A stretch of 64,000 nucleotides of DNA, from assembly GCF_900104455.1 (NCBI RefSeq), contig NZ_FNHB01000003.1, positions 1-64,000 on the forward strand. The letters are read 5' to 3'. Positions within the stretch are counted from its first letter, which is position 1. The number at the start of each line of letters is the position of its first letter. The notes under the pieces were generated by a model. The model saw only the letters and a list, made by a program, of their open reading frames with translations, was not told where the DNA came from and searched no databases. Positions 26,992 to 35,834 of this stretch are shown piece after piece. Both the position numbers and the translations under genes were made by a program. Source of the DNA: Dendrosporobacter quercicolus. GTDB lineage: Bacteria > Bacillota > Negativicutes > DSM-1736 > Dendrosporobacteraceae.

Positions 26992-27921
26992 TTACAGGCG
27001 GTTACTGCAATTCAGTACATTGCGGATTTTGTGCTTGACCATATTTTTTATCGCTTCACGGGCGGGTTTTAAATATTGCCGCGGGTCAAAATCGCCGGGA
27101 TGAGTGGCCAGATGTTCGCGGATCGAAGCCGTCATTGCCAGACGCAAGTCAGTATCAATGTTGATTTTACAAACGCCCAGCTTTCCTGCTTCCAGCAGCA
27201 TAGCTTCAGGAACGCCCTGGGCGCCTTTCAGCTGTCCGCCAAAGTCATTGCATTTCCGAACGAATTCCGGCAGGACTGTTGATGCGCCATGGAGCACAAG
27301 CGGATAGCCTGGCAGCATTCTGGTGATTTTAGCCAAGCGTTCAAAATCGAGCTCCGGTTCGCCCTTAAACTTATAAGCGCCGTGACTGGTGCCGATCGCA
27401 ATCGCCAGTGAATCAACCCCGGTGCGTTCAACAAATTCTACCGCCTGATCCGGATCGGTATAGGTGGCGTCTTTGGCGCTAACGTTAACGGCGTCCTCAA
27501 CGCCCGCCAGGCGGCCAAGTTCCCCCTCGACGACTACACCGCGCGCGTGAGCATAGTCAACCACTTTTTTGGTGAGGGCAATGTTTTCTTCAAATGGCAG
27601 CTTTGATCCATCCACCATAACCGAACTGAAACCGCCGTCAACGCAGGATTTGCAAATTTCAAAATCTTCGCCATGGTCTAAATGCAGACAGATCGGCAGC
27701 CCCGAATCTTCCAGAGCAGCTTCGACTAATTTGATTAAATAAGTATGATTGGCATATTTTCGAGCGCCTGCCGATACTTGCAAGATTAACGGGGCCTGTT
27801 CTTCTTTAGCGGCTTCAACAATACCCTGAATGATTTCCATGTTGTTAACATTGAAGGCGCCAACTGCATATTGTCCTTCATAGGCCTTGGCAAACATCTC
27901 TTTCGAAGTAATTAATGGCAT
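26992..27921 (-). CDS. fba: Class II fructose/tagatose-bisphosphate aldolase
   Basis: Zn-dependent aldol cleavage and condensation of fructose 1,6-bisphosphate. The 309-aa protein has the class II signatures VGAFNVNNMEIIQ, the zinc-binding HLDHGEDFE (about 83), VVVEGELGRLAGVED (second signature with catalytic region), GTSHGAYKFKG and LVLHGAST for phosphate binding. The ribosome site GGAGGGGAAC precedes the ATG. It is probably a single-gene unit; tagatose or another sugar bisphosphate cannot be excluded. Confidence 0.92.
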   Translation of the reverse strand: MPLITSKEMFAKAYEGQYAVGAFNVNNMEIIQGIVEAAKEEQAPLILQVSAGARKYANHTYLIKLVEAALEDSGLPICLHLDHGEDFEICKSCVDGGFSSVMVDGSKLPFEENIALTKKVVDYAHARGVVVEGELGRLAGVEDAVNVSAKDATYTDPDQAVEFVERTGVDSLAIAIGTSHGAYKFKGEPELDFERLAKITRMLPGYPLVLHGASTVLPEFVRKCNDFGGQLKGAQGVPEAMLLEAGKLGVCKINIDTDLRLAMTASIREHLATHPGDFDPRQYLKPAREAIKNMVKHKIRNVLNCSNRL

Positions 27922-28025
27922 ATGTTCCCCTCCTACGGTTAGTATAGTCCTTACTTAATTATACCATACAACGGCGGCCTTCCATAGGTGGGACAGGGGC
28001 TATATTGGTAAAAAAAGGCTGGTTT

Positions 28026-28898
28026 TCAGGGGTTTTTAAGGGTATTGATGGCGAACTCCATGTCTTTGGGTAAAGGACAATTTATTTGGATAAGTTTCCT
28101 GGTCAGAGGGTGTTCAAAGCTGAGGCTGCTGGCATGTAAAGCCTGGCGTTTCATGTGGGTGAGCGGGCCGCCATACAAATCGTCGCCAAGCAGCGGGTGG
28201 CCAATATGGGCAAAATGGACGCGGATTTGGTGTGTGCGTCCGGTTAACAGTTCTATTTCGACCAGGCTGGCATTGGCGTAAGCGGCTAGTTGACGGTAAC
28301 GGGTAACGGCAGGCTGGCCGGTATCGCAAACTGTTCGTTTAATAATGCTGTCAGGGCAGCGTCCGATGGGCGCTGTGATACAGCCGGAATCAGCGGCCAG
28401 GCTGCCGGCTGCAACAGCCGTGTAAATTCGTTGCAGTCTATGGCTGGCTGACAGTAAAAATTGAATGTGGGCGATTTTGGCGATGGCAATTAAGCCCGAG
28501 GTATTCTTGTCCAAACGGTGGATAGGATGATAGGCAAAAGGCAAATGGCGCTGACGGTAATAAAATAACACGCCGTTAGCCAGCGTATGGGCGGATTCCT
28601 TGACGGTGGGATGAACCAGAAGCCCCGCCGGCTTATTGATGATTAACAGGTATTCGTCTTCATAATAAATATCCAGCGGCATCTCTACCGGGGTGATGTC
28701 GCAGTTTTCAGCCCACACCAGCGTGATGAGATCGCCGGGGGCAATTGTGCTGTTGGGGGCGGCGGGGTTGTTATTGATCGTGATGGCACCGCTGGTTTTA
28801 AGTTTTCGCCAGGCGCTGAGCGATAAGCCGGCCTGCCGGCGGAGAAAGTCTTTTAATCGCTGCTGCGGCGCGTTTAAGGGGACGGATAGTTTCAGCAT
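28026..28898 (-). CDS. RluA-family pseudouridine synthase
   Basis: Isomerises uridine to pseudouridine in rRNA or tRNA. A 290-aa protein with an N-terminal S4-like RNA-binding region (RLKDFLRRQAGLSLSAWRKLK) and the catalytic motif HRLDKNTSGLIAIAK holding the nucleophilic Asp near residue 130. LLTGRTHQIRVHFAHIGHPLLGDDLYGG follows in separate segments. The target base is unknown; YlyB, RluD and YhcT-type paralogues share this outline. AGGAGG precedes the ATG. Confidence 0.9.
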   Translation of the reverse strand: MLKLSVPLNAPQQRLKDFLRRQAGLSLSAWRKLKTSGAITINNNPAAPNSTIAPGDLITLVWAENCDITPVEMPLDIYYEDEYLLIINKPAGLLVHPTVKESAHTLANGVLFYYRQRHLPFAYHPIHRLDKNTSGLIAIAKIAHIQFLLSASHRLQRIYTAVAAGSLAADSGCITAPIGRCPDSIIKRTVCDTGQPAVTRYRQLAAYANASLVEIELLTGRTHQIRVHFAHIGHPLLGDDLYGGPLTHMKRQALHASSLSFEHPLTRKLIQINCPLPKDMEFAINTLKNP

Positions 28899-29090
28899 CG
28901 TTCCTCCTAAAGATGGTACTGTGCTACTATTGTATCACTTTTTAGAGGTTAGGCAAGCAATCTAGCCGGCCAAGTCTAAAGCTGGGGGAACAATTACGTC
29001 CGGCAAGGCGAAGGAGCCGCACCTATCGGGCATTATATAAGTTGTTGCCCTTATGCCGTACGGATGAGGCGGCAGTGCGAAAAAAGATGC

Positions 29091-29148
29091 GCTGGCTAAG
29101 CTGAAATTTAACTTTGTCAAGACACTAGGAGCGATCAAAATTGATCGC
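29091..29148. repeat. Dispersed repeat copy A with adjacent palindrome
   Basis: Bases 29091-29127 are clearly similar to 41042-41078 (shared GCTGGCTAAGCT and ATTTAACTT). A perfect palindrome GCGATCAAAATTGATCGC follows at 29131-29148. This lies in the gene-free stretch 28899-29173, where nothing else was recognised. Confidence 0.45.
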
Positions 29149-29173
29149 CCCCGGTTTAGGTCTACTTGATGTA

Positions 29174-29641
29174 TTACATAGAGCTGTGAATCATTGTGAT
29201 TAGATCAGCCATATGTTCACGTTCCATTGTCAGAGATTCCTTAAGGTAGTCATTCATAGGCTCCCCGCGCAGGCTATAAACATAGACCATACGACGATGG
29301 CGGCGAATGAGCGCCGTCAGCAGGAATAGTAGTAGCAGGCGACTGATTCCAGGCTGTTGTTCCCGTTTGTCGAAATTATCGTCGCGCATTTTAACCCCGA
29401 ATTTTTTTAGGGCGTTATTCATGGCTTCATCGTGCATGCAGATCATATGGAGTACATCCATATAGGCCTGCCAATGGTTTGCGGCCATCGTGTCAAGATT
29501 ATCCCGCATCGTGTCTTTGGCCTGTTCGGCTGCTTCCAGAGCGGTTTTTAGAAGGTCCAGCTGTTCAATAGCTTCTGCATGCAGTGTTTGCATATGATCC
29601 AAATCAATTGATATAGCTTGTTTGCTGCGTAGTTTTCGCAA
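29174..29641 (-). CDS. Hypothetical protein, coiled-coil plus hydrophobic segment
   Basis: I do not recognise this family. The predicted 155-aa product starts LRKLRSKQAISIDLDH, has a long amphipathic helical region (about 20-85: LHAEAIEQLDLLKTALEAAE) and a short hydrophobic patch (ISRLLLLFLLTALIRR) in the middle. It ends with acidic/basic helices. TTG 29641 is chosen for the GGGAGGG ribosome site 7 bases upstream. The gene follows the Cys-rich gene 29713-30036 after 72 bp and probably forms an operon with it. A sporulation or envelope role is possible but unsupported. Confidence 0.55.
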   Translation of the reverse strand: MRKLRSKQAISIDLDHMQTLHAEAIEQLDLLKTALEAAEQAKDTMRDNLDTMAANHWQAYMDVLHMICMHDEAMNNALKKFGVKMRDDNFDKREQQPGISRLLLLFLLTALIRRHRRMVYVYSLRGEPMNDYLKESLTMEREHMADLITMIHSSM

Positions 29642-29712
29642 AGGATTTCCCTCCCGGCGATTTTTGCTATATCTTATGCCGAATTTGGATAATATGTGTA
29701 AGGGCAAGCTGC

Positions 29713-30036
29713 TTAACCCTTAAATGGTGCGATGAATCTGAGCATGCAGATCGGAATATGCATAGAGACTGATTTGCGGCGCATACAAACATTAACGATG
29801 ATAAAATCGCAGCCGACATAGCATAAGGTGCCGCAGAAAGATTCACGGCCGCAGAGACGGGCGTCCACTGAAAATAAAACTTCATCACCTAACAGGCATA
29901 ACAAACGATCTCTAAATGTTGCATCCGGAAACGCATGAACTTTAGGCCCGCTATATTCACACAGATCTTTTTCCGGATAATCGCAACAATGATCCCTATT
30001 TTCTTCTTGATACCAATGTGGATATTTGCTATCCAT
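29713..30036 (-). CDS. Cys-rich small protein with Sm-like/beta-barrel pattern
   Basis: A 107-aa product with eight or more cysteines. The N-terminal 40 residues are polar (HWYQEENRDHCCDYPEKDL). The rest has alternating strands (LLCLLGDEVLFSVDARLCGR, then GTLCYVGCDFIIVNV) ending IPICMLRFIAPF, which recalls small beta-barrel spore-coat-type domains such as DUF2642. This is a pattern judgement, not a firm match. Ribosome site GGGAGGATG. It is cotranscribed with 29174-29641. Confidence 0.55.
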   Translation of the reverse strand: MDSKYPHWYQEENRDHCCDYPEKDLCEYSGPKVHAFPDATFRDRLLCLLGDEVLFSVDARLCGRESFCGTLCYVGCDFIIVNVCMRRKSVSMHIPICMLRFIAPFKG

Positions 30037-30253
30037 AAAACCAACATCCTCCCTTTATTGTAATAGAATTGAAAGTCTTTGGAGTGCCTACCTGATACAT
30101 CATATGAATGGCCTAGACATAATGCTACTGTCCGTAAACATTTTTCATCGGTTGGAGCAAAGCAAGGCGGCGAAATGAGAAAGTAGATGCGATTGCAGGA
30201 ATAGCCCGAATAATCCCGAATTATAAAAATTAACTGCTTAGAAGGAGGAAATT

Positions 30254-30508
30254 ATGGAAATATCTAAATATAGCTATGTCATTCTGGTGGGCTTTTTTGT
30301 TTGGCTGACAATTGCTCCCCGCAATAGCAGTCCGCGTTTTGGCGAACTATTTTTGGCCTATATGGTAGCACTCTTGTTCAGTCTTGTAGCGACAAGCGAA
30401 ATTATCATGATTAAGCCGGTGGCTTTCTTTTTTACCGTAGGCGGAGTTTTGGCATTTTGCTATCTTGTTGCGCGCAAGACGATAAGAGTTACGATAAAAA
30501 ATAAATGA
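30254..30508 (+). CDS. Small hypothetical membrane protein
   Basis: 84 aa with three predicted transmembrane segments ([49 protein letters not shown]) and a basic C-terminus. No family recognised. AAGGAGG lies at 30241-30247. The YajQ gene starts 16 bp downstream, so they may be cotranscribed. Confidence 0.65.
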   Translation: MEISKYSYVILVGFFVWLTIAPRNSSPRFGELFLAYMVALLFSLVATSEIIMIKPVAFFFTVGGVLAFCYLVARKTIRVTIKNK

Positions 30509-30524
30509 CAAAGGAGTGTTGAGT

Positions 30525-31019
30525 ATGGCAAAAGACTGTTCTTTTGATATTGTATCTGAGGTGGATCTGCAGGAAGTCGATAATGCGGTTAACCAAACCG
30601 CTAAAGAAATAGGTCAGCGCTTTGACTTTAGAAACAGCAAGTCATCTATTGCGCTGGAAGGTGAAGAGGTTAAAATGATCGGTGATGATGAGTACAAGCT
30701 TAATAGCATTATCGATATCCTGCAAACCAAAGTAATTAAACGCGGCATATCTTTAAAAAGTTTGGATTATGGCAAGATTGAACCGGCTGCGCATGGTACG
30801 GTCAGGCAAACGATAAAAATCAAAAAAGGCATCAGCAAAGAACAGGGCAAAGAGGTAATTGCAGCCATAAAGGGCGCGAAGTTAAAAGTTCAGGCGCAAA
30901 TGATGGATGACCAGGTCAGGGTTTCCGGTAAGAATAAAGATGATTTGCAACAAGTCATTGCTAAACTCAAACAAATTGATTTAGACGTTGATTTACAATT
31001 TATTAATTTCCGATCGTGA
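30525..31019 (+). CDS. YajQ-family nucleotide-binding protein
   Basis: A 164-aa cytoplasmic protein of the YajQ/DUF520 family with two RNP-like domains. Typical parts are [30 protein letters not shown] and the C-terminal [19 protein letters not shown]. Members bind GTP/nucleic acid, and some bind cyclic di-GMP. ATG 30525 is chosen because AAGGAG lies at 30511-30516. A bidirectional terminator follows. Confidence 0.92.
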   Translation: MAKDCSFDIVSEVDLQEVDNAVNQTAKEIGQRFDFRNSKSSIALEGEEVKMIGDDEYKLNSIIDILQTKVIKRGISLKSLDYGKIEPAAHGTVRQTIKIKKGISKEQGKEVIAAIKGAKLKVQAQMMDDQVRVSGKNKDDLQQVIAKLKQIDLDVDLQFINFRS

Positions 31020-31030
31020 GGTAATAAAAA

Positions 31031-31076
31031 AACAAGGGGTGTCTCAATGCAGCGGCATTGAAAGACATCCCTTGTT
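31031..31076. terminator. Bidirectional terminator between yajQ and uracil permease
   Basis: AACAAGGGGTGTCTCAATGC pairs with GCATTGAAAGACATCCCTTGTT around AGCG. An A run to the left provides Ts for the minus-strand permease gene. Member of the hairpin family noted in findings. Confidence 0.75.
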
Positions 31077-31171
31077 CGATCCATCGATTTGCCCGCCAGC
31101 CGGCAAGCAGACCGGTTAGTGCGGTATAACGGCCGACCGGTTCGGCGGCCGCCGGATTTAAATCAGCGACC

Positions 31172-32422
31172 TTACTGGTCGTTCGCCAGTCCGAGAAGGT
31201 CAAGCAGTTTAAAGCAGAGACTGAGTAATATGGAAACAATGGTTGCTAAGGCCATACCTTTCAGCGTAACTGTGCCAATGGTGATATTTGCTCCGCTAAT
31301 GCCGATGATAAGCACAACTGCGGTTAAAATGAGATTGCGGGCCCGGCTGTAATCTACCTTGGATTCAACCAGCATCCGCACTCCGGAGGCGGCAATTACA
31401 CCGAATAGCAGCAGAGAAACGCCGCCCATTACCGGAACGGGAATACTTTGAATAGCTGCGGCCAGCTTACCGACAAACGACAGGATGATGGCAAGTACTG
31501 CCGCAACGCCAATGACCCGCACACTATAAACTTTGGTAATGGCCATTACGCCGATATTCTCCCCATAAGTGGTATTCGGAGTGGAGCCAAAAAAACCTGA
31601 GATCAAGGTGGATAAGCCATTGCCCAGCAGCGAGCGGTCTAAGCCCGGGTCTTTGGTAAGGTCACGGCCGACGATATTGCCTGTGACAATCAAATGTCCG
31701 ATATGTTCGGCGATAACAACCAGCGCCGCAGGTACGATAATGGCAATGGCGCTGAGATTAAATACGGGCTTATAGAATTGCGGCACGGCAAACCAGGCTG
31801 CGGCGACGATGCCTGATAAATCAACAAGGCCCAGGAATGCCGCCAGTACATAACCGCCAATTACGCCAATCAGAATGGGAATGATGGCCATAAAGCCCCG
31901 GAAAACAACTGAACCGAAGATGGTAACTGCTAAAGTGAATATTGACACAGTTACCGCTTTCGGATCAAGCGTCTTTGCCGTCAGTCCGGCCATGTCAGCG
32001 GCTACCGGCGCTAACTCAAGGCCGATTACCGCGACGATGGCGCCCATCGCAGCCGGTGGAAAAACAGTATTAATCCAGTTGGTGCCAACAACACGGATGC
32101 TTAAGGCCACGAGGGTGAAAATTGCCCCGGTAACAATAAAGCCGCCTAAAGCCGCTTCGTAGCCGTACTGCGGCAGAACAAGAAATACCGGTGATAAAAA
32201 GGCAAAGCTGGAGCCTAAATAGGCGGGGATTTTTCCTTTGCAAATAAATAAATACAATAAAGTGCCGATTCCGTTAAACAGCAATATGGTAGCCGGATTT
32301 ACCTTGAACAGAATGGGTACCAGGACAGTTGCGCCAAACATTGCAAACAAATGCTGCAGGCTTAACGGCAGTGTCTGAATCATAGGAAGTTTGTCCTCAA
32401 CCTGGATTACTCGATTACTCAT
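31172..32422 (-). CDS. uraA: Uracil/xanthine permease (NCS2 family)
   Basis: A proton-coupled nucleobase symporter of 416 aa with 12-14 helices. The family traits are QHLFAMFGATVLVPILF near the N-terminus, GSSFAFLSPVFLV, the substrate-binding EHIGHL in ALVVIAEHIGHLIVTG (about 235) and NTTYGENIGVMAITKVYS. UraA-type uracil specificity is supported by the PyrR-type attenuator upstream, which ties it to pyrimidine supply. It is the only gene of its transcript as far as seen. Confidence 0.92.
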   Translation of the reverse strand: MSNRVIQVEDKLPMIQTLPLSLQHLFAMFGATVLVPILFKVNPATILLFNGIGTLLYLFICKGKIPAYLGSSFAFLSPVFLVLPQYGYEAALGGFIVTGAIFTLVALSIRVVGTNWINTVFPPAAMGAIVAVIGLELAPVAADMAGLTAKTLDPKAVTVSIFTLAVTIFGSVVFRGFMAIIPILIGVIGGYVLAAFLGLVDLSGIVAAAWFAVPQFYKPVFNLSAIAIIVPAALVVIAEHIGHLIVTGNIVGRDLTKDPGLDRSLLGNGLSTLISGFFGSTPNTTYGENIGVMAITKVYSVRVIGVAAVLAIILSFVGKLAAAIQSIPVPVMGGVSLLLFGVIAASGVRMLVESKVDYSRARNLILTAVVLIIGISGANITIGTVTLKGMALATIVSILLSLCFKLLDLLGLANDQ

Positions 32423-32452
32423 GAAAAAGCCTCCTTGTTATAGTGGGCACAC

Positions 32453-32545
32453 AAAAGTCTCTTACCAAAGGTAAGAGACTAAAAAGGCAGAGCTTAAGCC
32501 AACGCGCTTGTGTACCTTTTTAGTCTCGCAGGACTAAATTAAAGG
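32453..32545 (-). promoter_or_regulatory. PyrR-type attenuator of the permease gene
   Basis: Read on the minus strand, the leader first shows the PyrR-binding loop TTTAGTCCTGCGAGACTAAA (around 32521-32536 on the plus strand). Then comes a terminator stem AGTCTCTTACC / GGTAAGAGACT (32456-32480) followed by Ts. Bacillus PyrR binds ARUCCnGnGAGRYU-like loops when UMP is high and favours termination. The regulatory logic should be the same here; PyrR itself is not in the window. Confidence 0.85.
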
Positions 32546-32668
32546 ATAATATGCTTTAAATTTAACATAGAATGGACTTTATGTCCATCATTTTATCAAA
32601 ATATGCTGGGCAGTTTGCGCTATATTAGATACAATAGAGGTAACAGTTATGAAGGGTGGAAACATTTT

Positions 32669-33784
32669 ATGGCAAAAAAACCGTTAGCATATGGGTCGCG
32701 CCGCACAAACAACGAAGGCGAAGCTAAGGCCTTATCTGAGCATAACTTTCGTCATGTTGATCAGATAGAAAGATGGAAACAGGAGTATGTGCGTTATACT
32801 ACCGCTGAGGAGAAGCTGGCGTCCCTGAGTAAACTTAGCTACGATCCAGTTGATTATGCCCTGATGCTGGTTCCGGCGCCCTGGGTTGAACGGCAGGCGC
32901 CCGATTTCAATTATCTGATTGAGGAAGCCAGAATAGCTGCTGAAAGCAAGTTTTTTACTCCCATTGCCTATCGGTTTGCCGGATTTATTGTAAGTATAGT
33001 CATGCTGATGCTGAGCACCAGCTCTGCTTTTTTATGGATATCCGGAGTTTTGACAATGGTATTGCTGGCAAGCCTTTTTGTAGCAATACAGCAGCGTTAT
33101 ACCGGTATTGACGCCGCTGTCGGCAATGCCCGCGCTGAAGCACAGACCCGGACCGAGCAGATGCGGCAAATGATCGCGGAAGAAAAGCGCCGGCATGAAG
33201 AAGCGGAAACAGAACGAATTGCCGTTGTGGAAAAATTAATGGCCGGAGATATTGCTGCAATTTTTACGCGCCTTGATCATGTTTTGTCAGGGCTGAATTT
33301 TCCCGTGCCGGTCGAAGTAACTGTAAATATTTATGCCGAGATTCCGTTGATCAAGATTGTCCTGCCGCCGAAATCAATCATACCCCTGCAGTCTTGCGCC
33401 ATGCTGCCGTCCGGACGTTTAAAGCATACCGACAAAGAAGCCAGAGCGGTGAACAAACAATATGTGGAATTATGCGCCGCAGTAATGATGCAAATCATGT
33501 CGGTACTTTATGCTAACATACCGTCATTTGACCGGGCGTATGTCTGGGGACTGACCAAAAATGCCACCGAGCGGGATTGTGTATTTGAACTGACGCTGAG
33601 CCGTGAAGAACTGGCTAAAGCCTGCCTGGCTGAAACCGGGATTGCTGCTGTCCGGCAGCTGCAATCCCGGTTTGAAACTGATACCGCGTTAAATCTGAAA
33701 ATACTTGAAGCCGATCCACCGCCTGAATGGGAAGGGGCCCCGCAACAGCTGGTCCGCAGCATGCATATCAATCTGGCAAAATGA
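32669..33784 (+). CDS. Hypothetical membrane-anchored coiled-coil protein
   Basis: 371 aa, family not recognised. Residues 1-90 are soluble. Two close transmembrane helices follow (FAGFIVSIVMLMLSTSSAFLW, GVLTMVLLASLFVAIQQRY; about 102-145). Then comes a charged coiled coil (EQMRQMIAEEKRRHEEAETE, about 165-190) and a globular C-terminal domain of about 170 aa. ATG 32669 has GAAGGGTGGA upstream. It is probably a monocistronic gene. The hairpin-membrane plus coiled-coil layout fits a scaffold or sensor; no function is claimed. Confidence 0.7.
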   Translation: MAKKPLAYGSRRTNNEGEAKALSEHNFRHVDQIERWKQEYVRYTTAEEKLASLSKLSYDPVDYALMLVPAPWVERQAPDFNYLIEEARIAAESKFFTPIAYRFAGFIVSIVMLMLSTSSAFLWISGVLTMVLLASLFVAIQQRYTGIDAAVGNARAEAQTRTEQMRQMIAEEKRRHEEAETERIAVVEKLMAGDIAAIFTRLDHVLSGLNFPVPVEVTVNIYAEIPLIKIVLPPKSIIPLQSCAMLPSGRLKHTDKEARAVNKQYVELCAAVMMQIMSVLYANIPSFDRAYVWGLTKNATERDCVFELTLSREELAKACLAETGIAAVRQLQSRFETDTALNLKILEADPPPEWEGAPQQLVRSMHINLAK

Positions 33785-33882
33785 TAAAAATATATAAAAT
33801 AAATAAAGATAAACAGGAATTTGTGAATCGCGGTCAAATAGTTATCATTGAATGAAGAATTACAAATAGGGAGGAATTAGCT

Positions 33883-34278
33883 ATGAAAATTGCTGATCTT
33901 ATGCAAAGCGCCGACTGGAAAGCCGAAAAACATGCTCCGGTCATTGACGCGCCGGAGCAGGTTAAAGCGGGTGAAAAAATTGCTGTTGAGGTTAGCGTTG
34001 GCAAGGAAATTGCCCATCCCAATACCACAGAACACAATATCCGCTGGATCAAGCTTTACTTCAAGCCCGATAACGGTAAGTTTCCTTATGAAGTCGCCTG
34101 TTTTGAGTTCAATGTACACGGTGAGTCAGTGGAAGGACCCAATAAAGGACCTGTGTACACTGAACCTTTCGGCAAAGCAGTATTAAAGCTTTTGACTTCC
34201 GGAACTTTTGTAGCTACTGCGTACTGCAACATTCACGGACTGTGGGAAAGCGATAAGGCAATTAAAGTAGCGGAATAA
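33883..34278 (+). CDS. Superoxide reductase (neelaredoxin type)
   Basis: Reduces superoxide to hydrogen peroxide at a square-pyramidal Fe(His4Cys) site. The 131-aa product is the single-domain class II form without a desulforedoxin domain. Likely iron ligands are H in KAEKHAPVI (with the Glu/Lys pair before it), the two His in IAHPNTTEHNI and the Cys and His in TAYCNIHGLWES near the C-terminus. It is a cytosolic oxygen-defence enzyme of anaerobes. Electrons may come from the rubredoxin-like protein at 51706-52464; this link is inference. The terminator at 34284-34307 follows. Confidence 0.93.
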   Translation: MKIADLMQSADWKAEKHAPVIDAPEQVKAGEKIAVEVSVGKEIAHPNTTEHNIRWIKLYFKPDNGKFPYEVACFEFNVHGESVEGPNKGPVYTEPFGKAVLKLLTSGTFVATAYCNIHGLWESDKAIKVAE

Positions 34279-34283
34279 CATTG

Positions 34284-34307
34284 ATCCCGGCTTAGGCCGG
34301 GATTTTT
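34284..34307 (+). terminator. Terminator of superoxide reductase gene
   Basis: ATCCCGGC-TTAG-GCCGGGAT followed by TTTTTT. The remaining 34308-34520 region shows no recognised element. Confidence 0.85.
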
Positions 34308-34520
34308 TGCGGTCAAAAAAATGAAGGATTGTCTGAAAAGGTGTGTAATTTGGTTAGAGGTTTCGCCAAGTCAGCCAGGTTCAGCCGGCGAATCGAAAAA
34401 AGCCTGTCTGCAAGTGTAAATTAAATGCCATCAATGTCCATTTGGGAGAGGAAAATGTGTTTTTATGAAGAATATAAATAGTCAGGAAAGTACTAATTAT
34501 GCTTACATAGGGGGATGGGA

Positions 34521-35747
34521 ATGGCGTTAATTGTAAAAAAATTTGGAGGCAGCTCGGTGGCCACTGCCGAAAAAATACAAGCTGTGGCCAAGCGTGTGCT
34601 GCAGGACACGCAGCCGGGGGACAAAGTGGTAGTTGTGGTTTCAGCGATGGGAGATACGACTGACAATTTGTTATCCCTGGCCAAAGAAATTACCGCTGAA
34701 CCGTATATTTACCAGCGGGAAATAGATATGCTGCTGGCCACGGGCGAGCAAGTAACGATTGCTTTGCTGGCCATGGCTTTCCATAGCCTGGGACGGCCCG
34801 CGATTTCGCTGACCGGTCCCCAGGCCGGCGTTGTGACCAATCATGTGCATACCAAGGGGAAGATTGTTGACGTAACGCCCCGGCGGGTATTAGAAGAATT
34901 AGATCAGGGCAAAATTGTGGTAGTTGCCGGTTTTCAGGGACTGAACGGTTTGGGCGATGTCACAACATTGGGGCGGGGGGGTTCCGACACATCGGCTGTT
35001 GCCCTGGCCGGGGCCTTAAAGGCTGATAGTTGTGAAATTTTTACAGATGTTGACGGTGTTTACTCAGCTGATCCACGCGTGGTTAAATCAGCCCGGCGCA
35101 TGCAGGAAATAACGTACAATGAAATGCTGGAGCTGGCTCGCCTGGGTGCAGTGGTTATGCAGCCCCGCGCAGTGGAAATGGGCAAACACTTTGGTGTGCC
35201 AATCCATGTTCGGTCGACTTTTACTCAGCAAACAGGGACAATTATCAGGGAGGTATATACAGTGGAAGAAAAAGAGTTTATCATCAGAGGAGTAACACAC
35301 GATAGCAATGTGGCCAAAATCGCTGTTTTGGGAGTGCCAAACCGTCCTGGTATTGCTTATTCTATTTTTTCTGCACTGGCTGATGCGAATATTGATGTAG
35401 ACATGATCGTACAAAGCATTCGCAATCTGGAAACCAATGTAATTGATATGGTGTTTACGGTAGCCTTGCCCGATTTAGCTCAGACTAAAATCATCGTCGA
35501 ACAAGCCGCCCGGCAGTTAGCGGCTGCCGGCGTACTGGTGGATGAGGCGGTAGCCAAGGTATCGGTAGTTGGTGCCGGGATGTTTGGCAGCCCTGGAATT
35601 GCCGCAACCATGTTTGGCGCCCTTTCTGAAGCGGAGGTTAACATTGAAGTAATCAGTACATCAGAGATCAGTATTTCCTGCCTGATTAAGGAAAATCAGG
35701 TTACGGCGGCGGTCAATGCGATTCATGCCAAGTTTTTTCCGCAATAA
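34521..35747 (+). CDS. lysC: Aspartate kinase
   Basis: Phosphorylates aspartate at the head of the lysine, threonine and methionine pathway. The 408-aa protein has the kinase signature VKKFGGSSVA at the N-terminus, the GRGGSDTSAVALAGAL block near residue 155 and two C-terminal ACT domains (about 265-408: VLGVPNRPGIAYSIFSALADA, and VVGAGMFGSPGIAATMFGAL) for feedback control. ATG 34521 (MALIVKK) is chosen since AGGGGG sits 7 bases before; ATG 34515 is an in-frame alternative. No lysine riboswitch was recognised upstream. Confidence 0.94.
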   Translation: MALIVKKFGGSSVATAEKIQAVAKRVLQDTQPGDKVVVVVSAMGDTTDNLLSLAKEITAEPYIYQREIDMLLATGEQVTIALLAMAFHSLGRPAISLTGPQAGVVTNHVHTKGKIVDVTPRRVLEELDQGKIVVVAGFQGLNGLGDVTTLGRGGSDTSAVALAGALKADSCEIFTDVDGVYSADPRVVKSARRMQEITYNEMLELARLGAVVMQPRAVEMGKHFGVPIHVRSTFTQQTGTIIREVYTVEEKEFIIRGVTHDSNVAKIAVLGVPNRPGIAYSIFSALADANIDVDMIVQSIRNLETNVIDMVFTVALPDLAQTKIIVEQAARQLAAAGVLVDEAVAKVSVVGAGMFGSPGIAATMFGALSEAEVNIEVISTSEISISCLIKENQVTAAVNAIHAKFFPQ

Positions 35748-35800
35748 TCTATTTTGTTTACATAAAACCAACTTTTTGATTTAAATAATACCTGTGGTTT

Positions 35801-35834
35801 AAATAAGCCTGCCAATAATTGGCGGGCTTATTTA
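35801..35834 (+). terminator. Terminator of lysC
   Basis: AAATAAGCCTGCCA pairs with TGGCGGGCTTATTT (one G-U pair), with AT-rich flanks. Confidence 0.75.

Noticed and set aside
34308-34500. Lysine riboswitch upstream of lysC
   Set aside because: Checked for the conserved lysine-aptamer junction motifs and terminator; only a vague GCCGGCGAA similarity is present and the region is too short.
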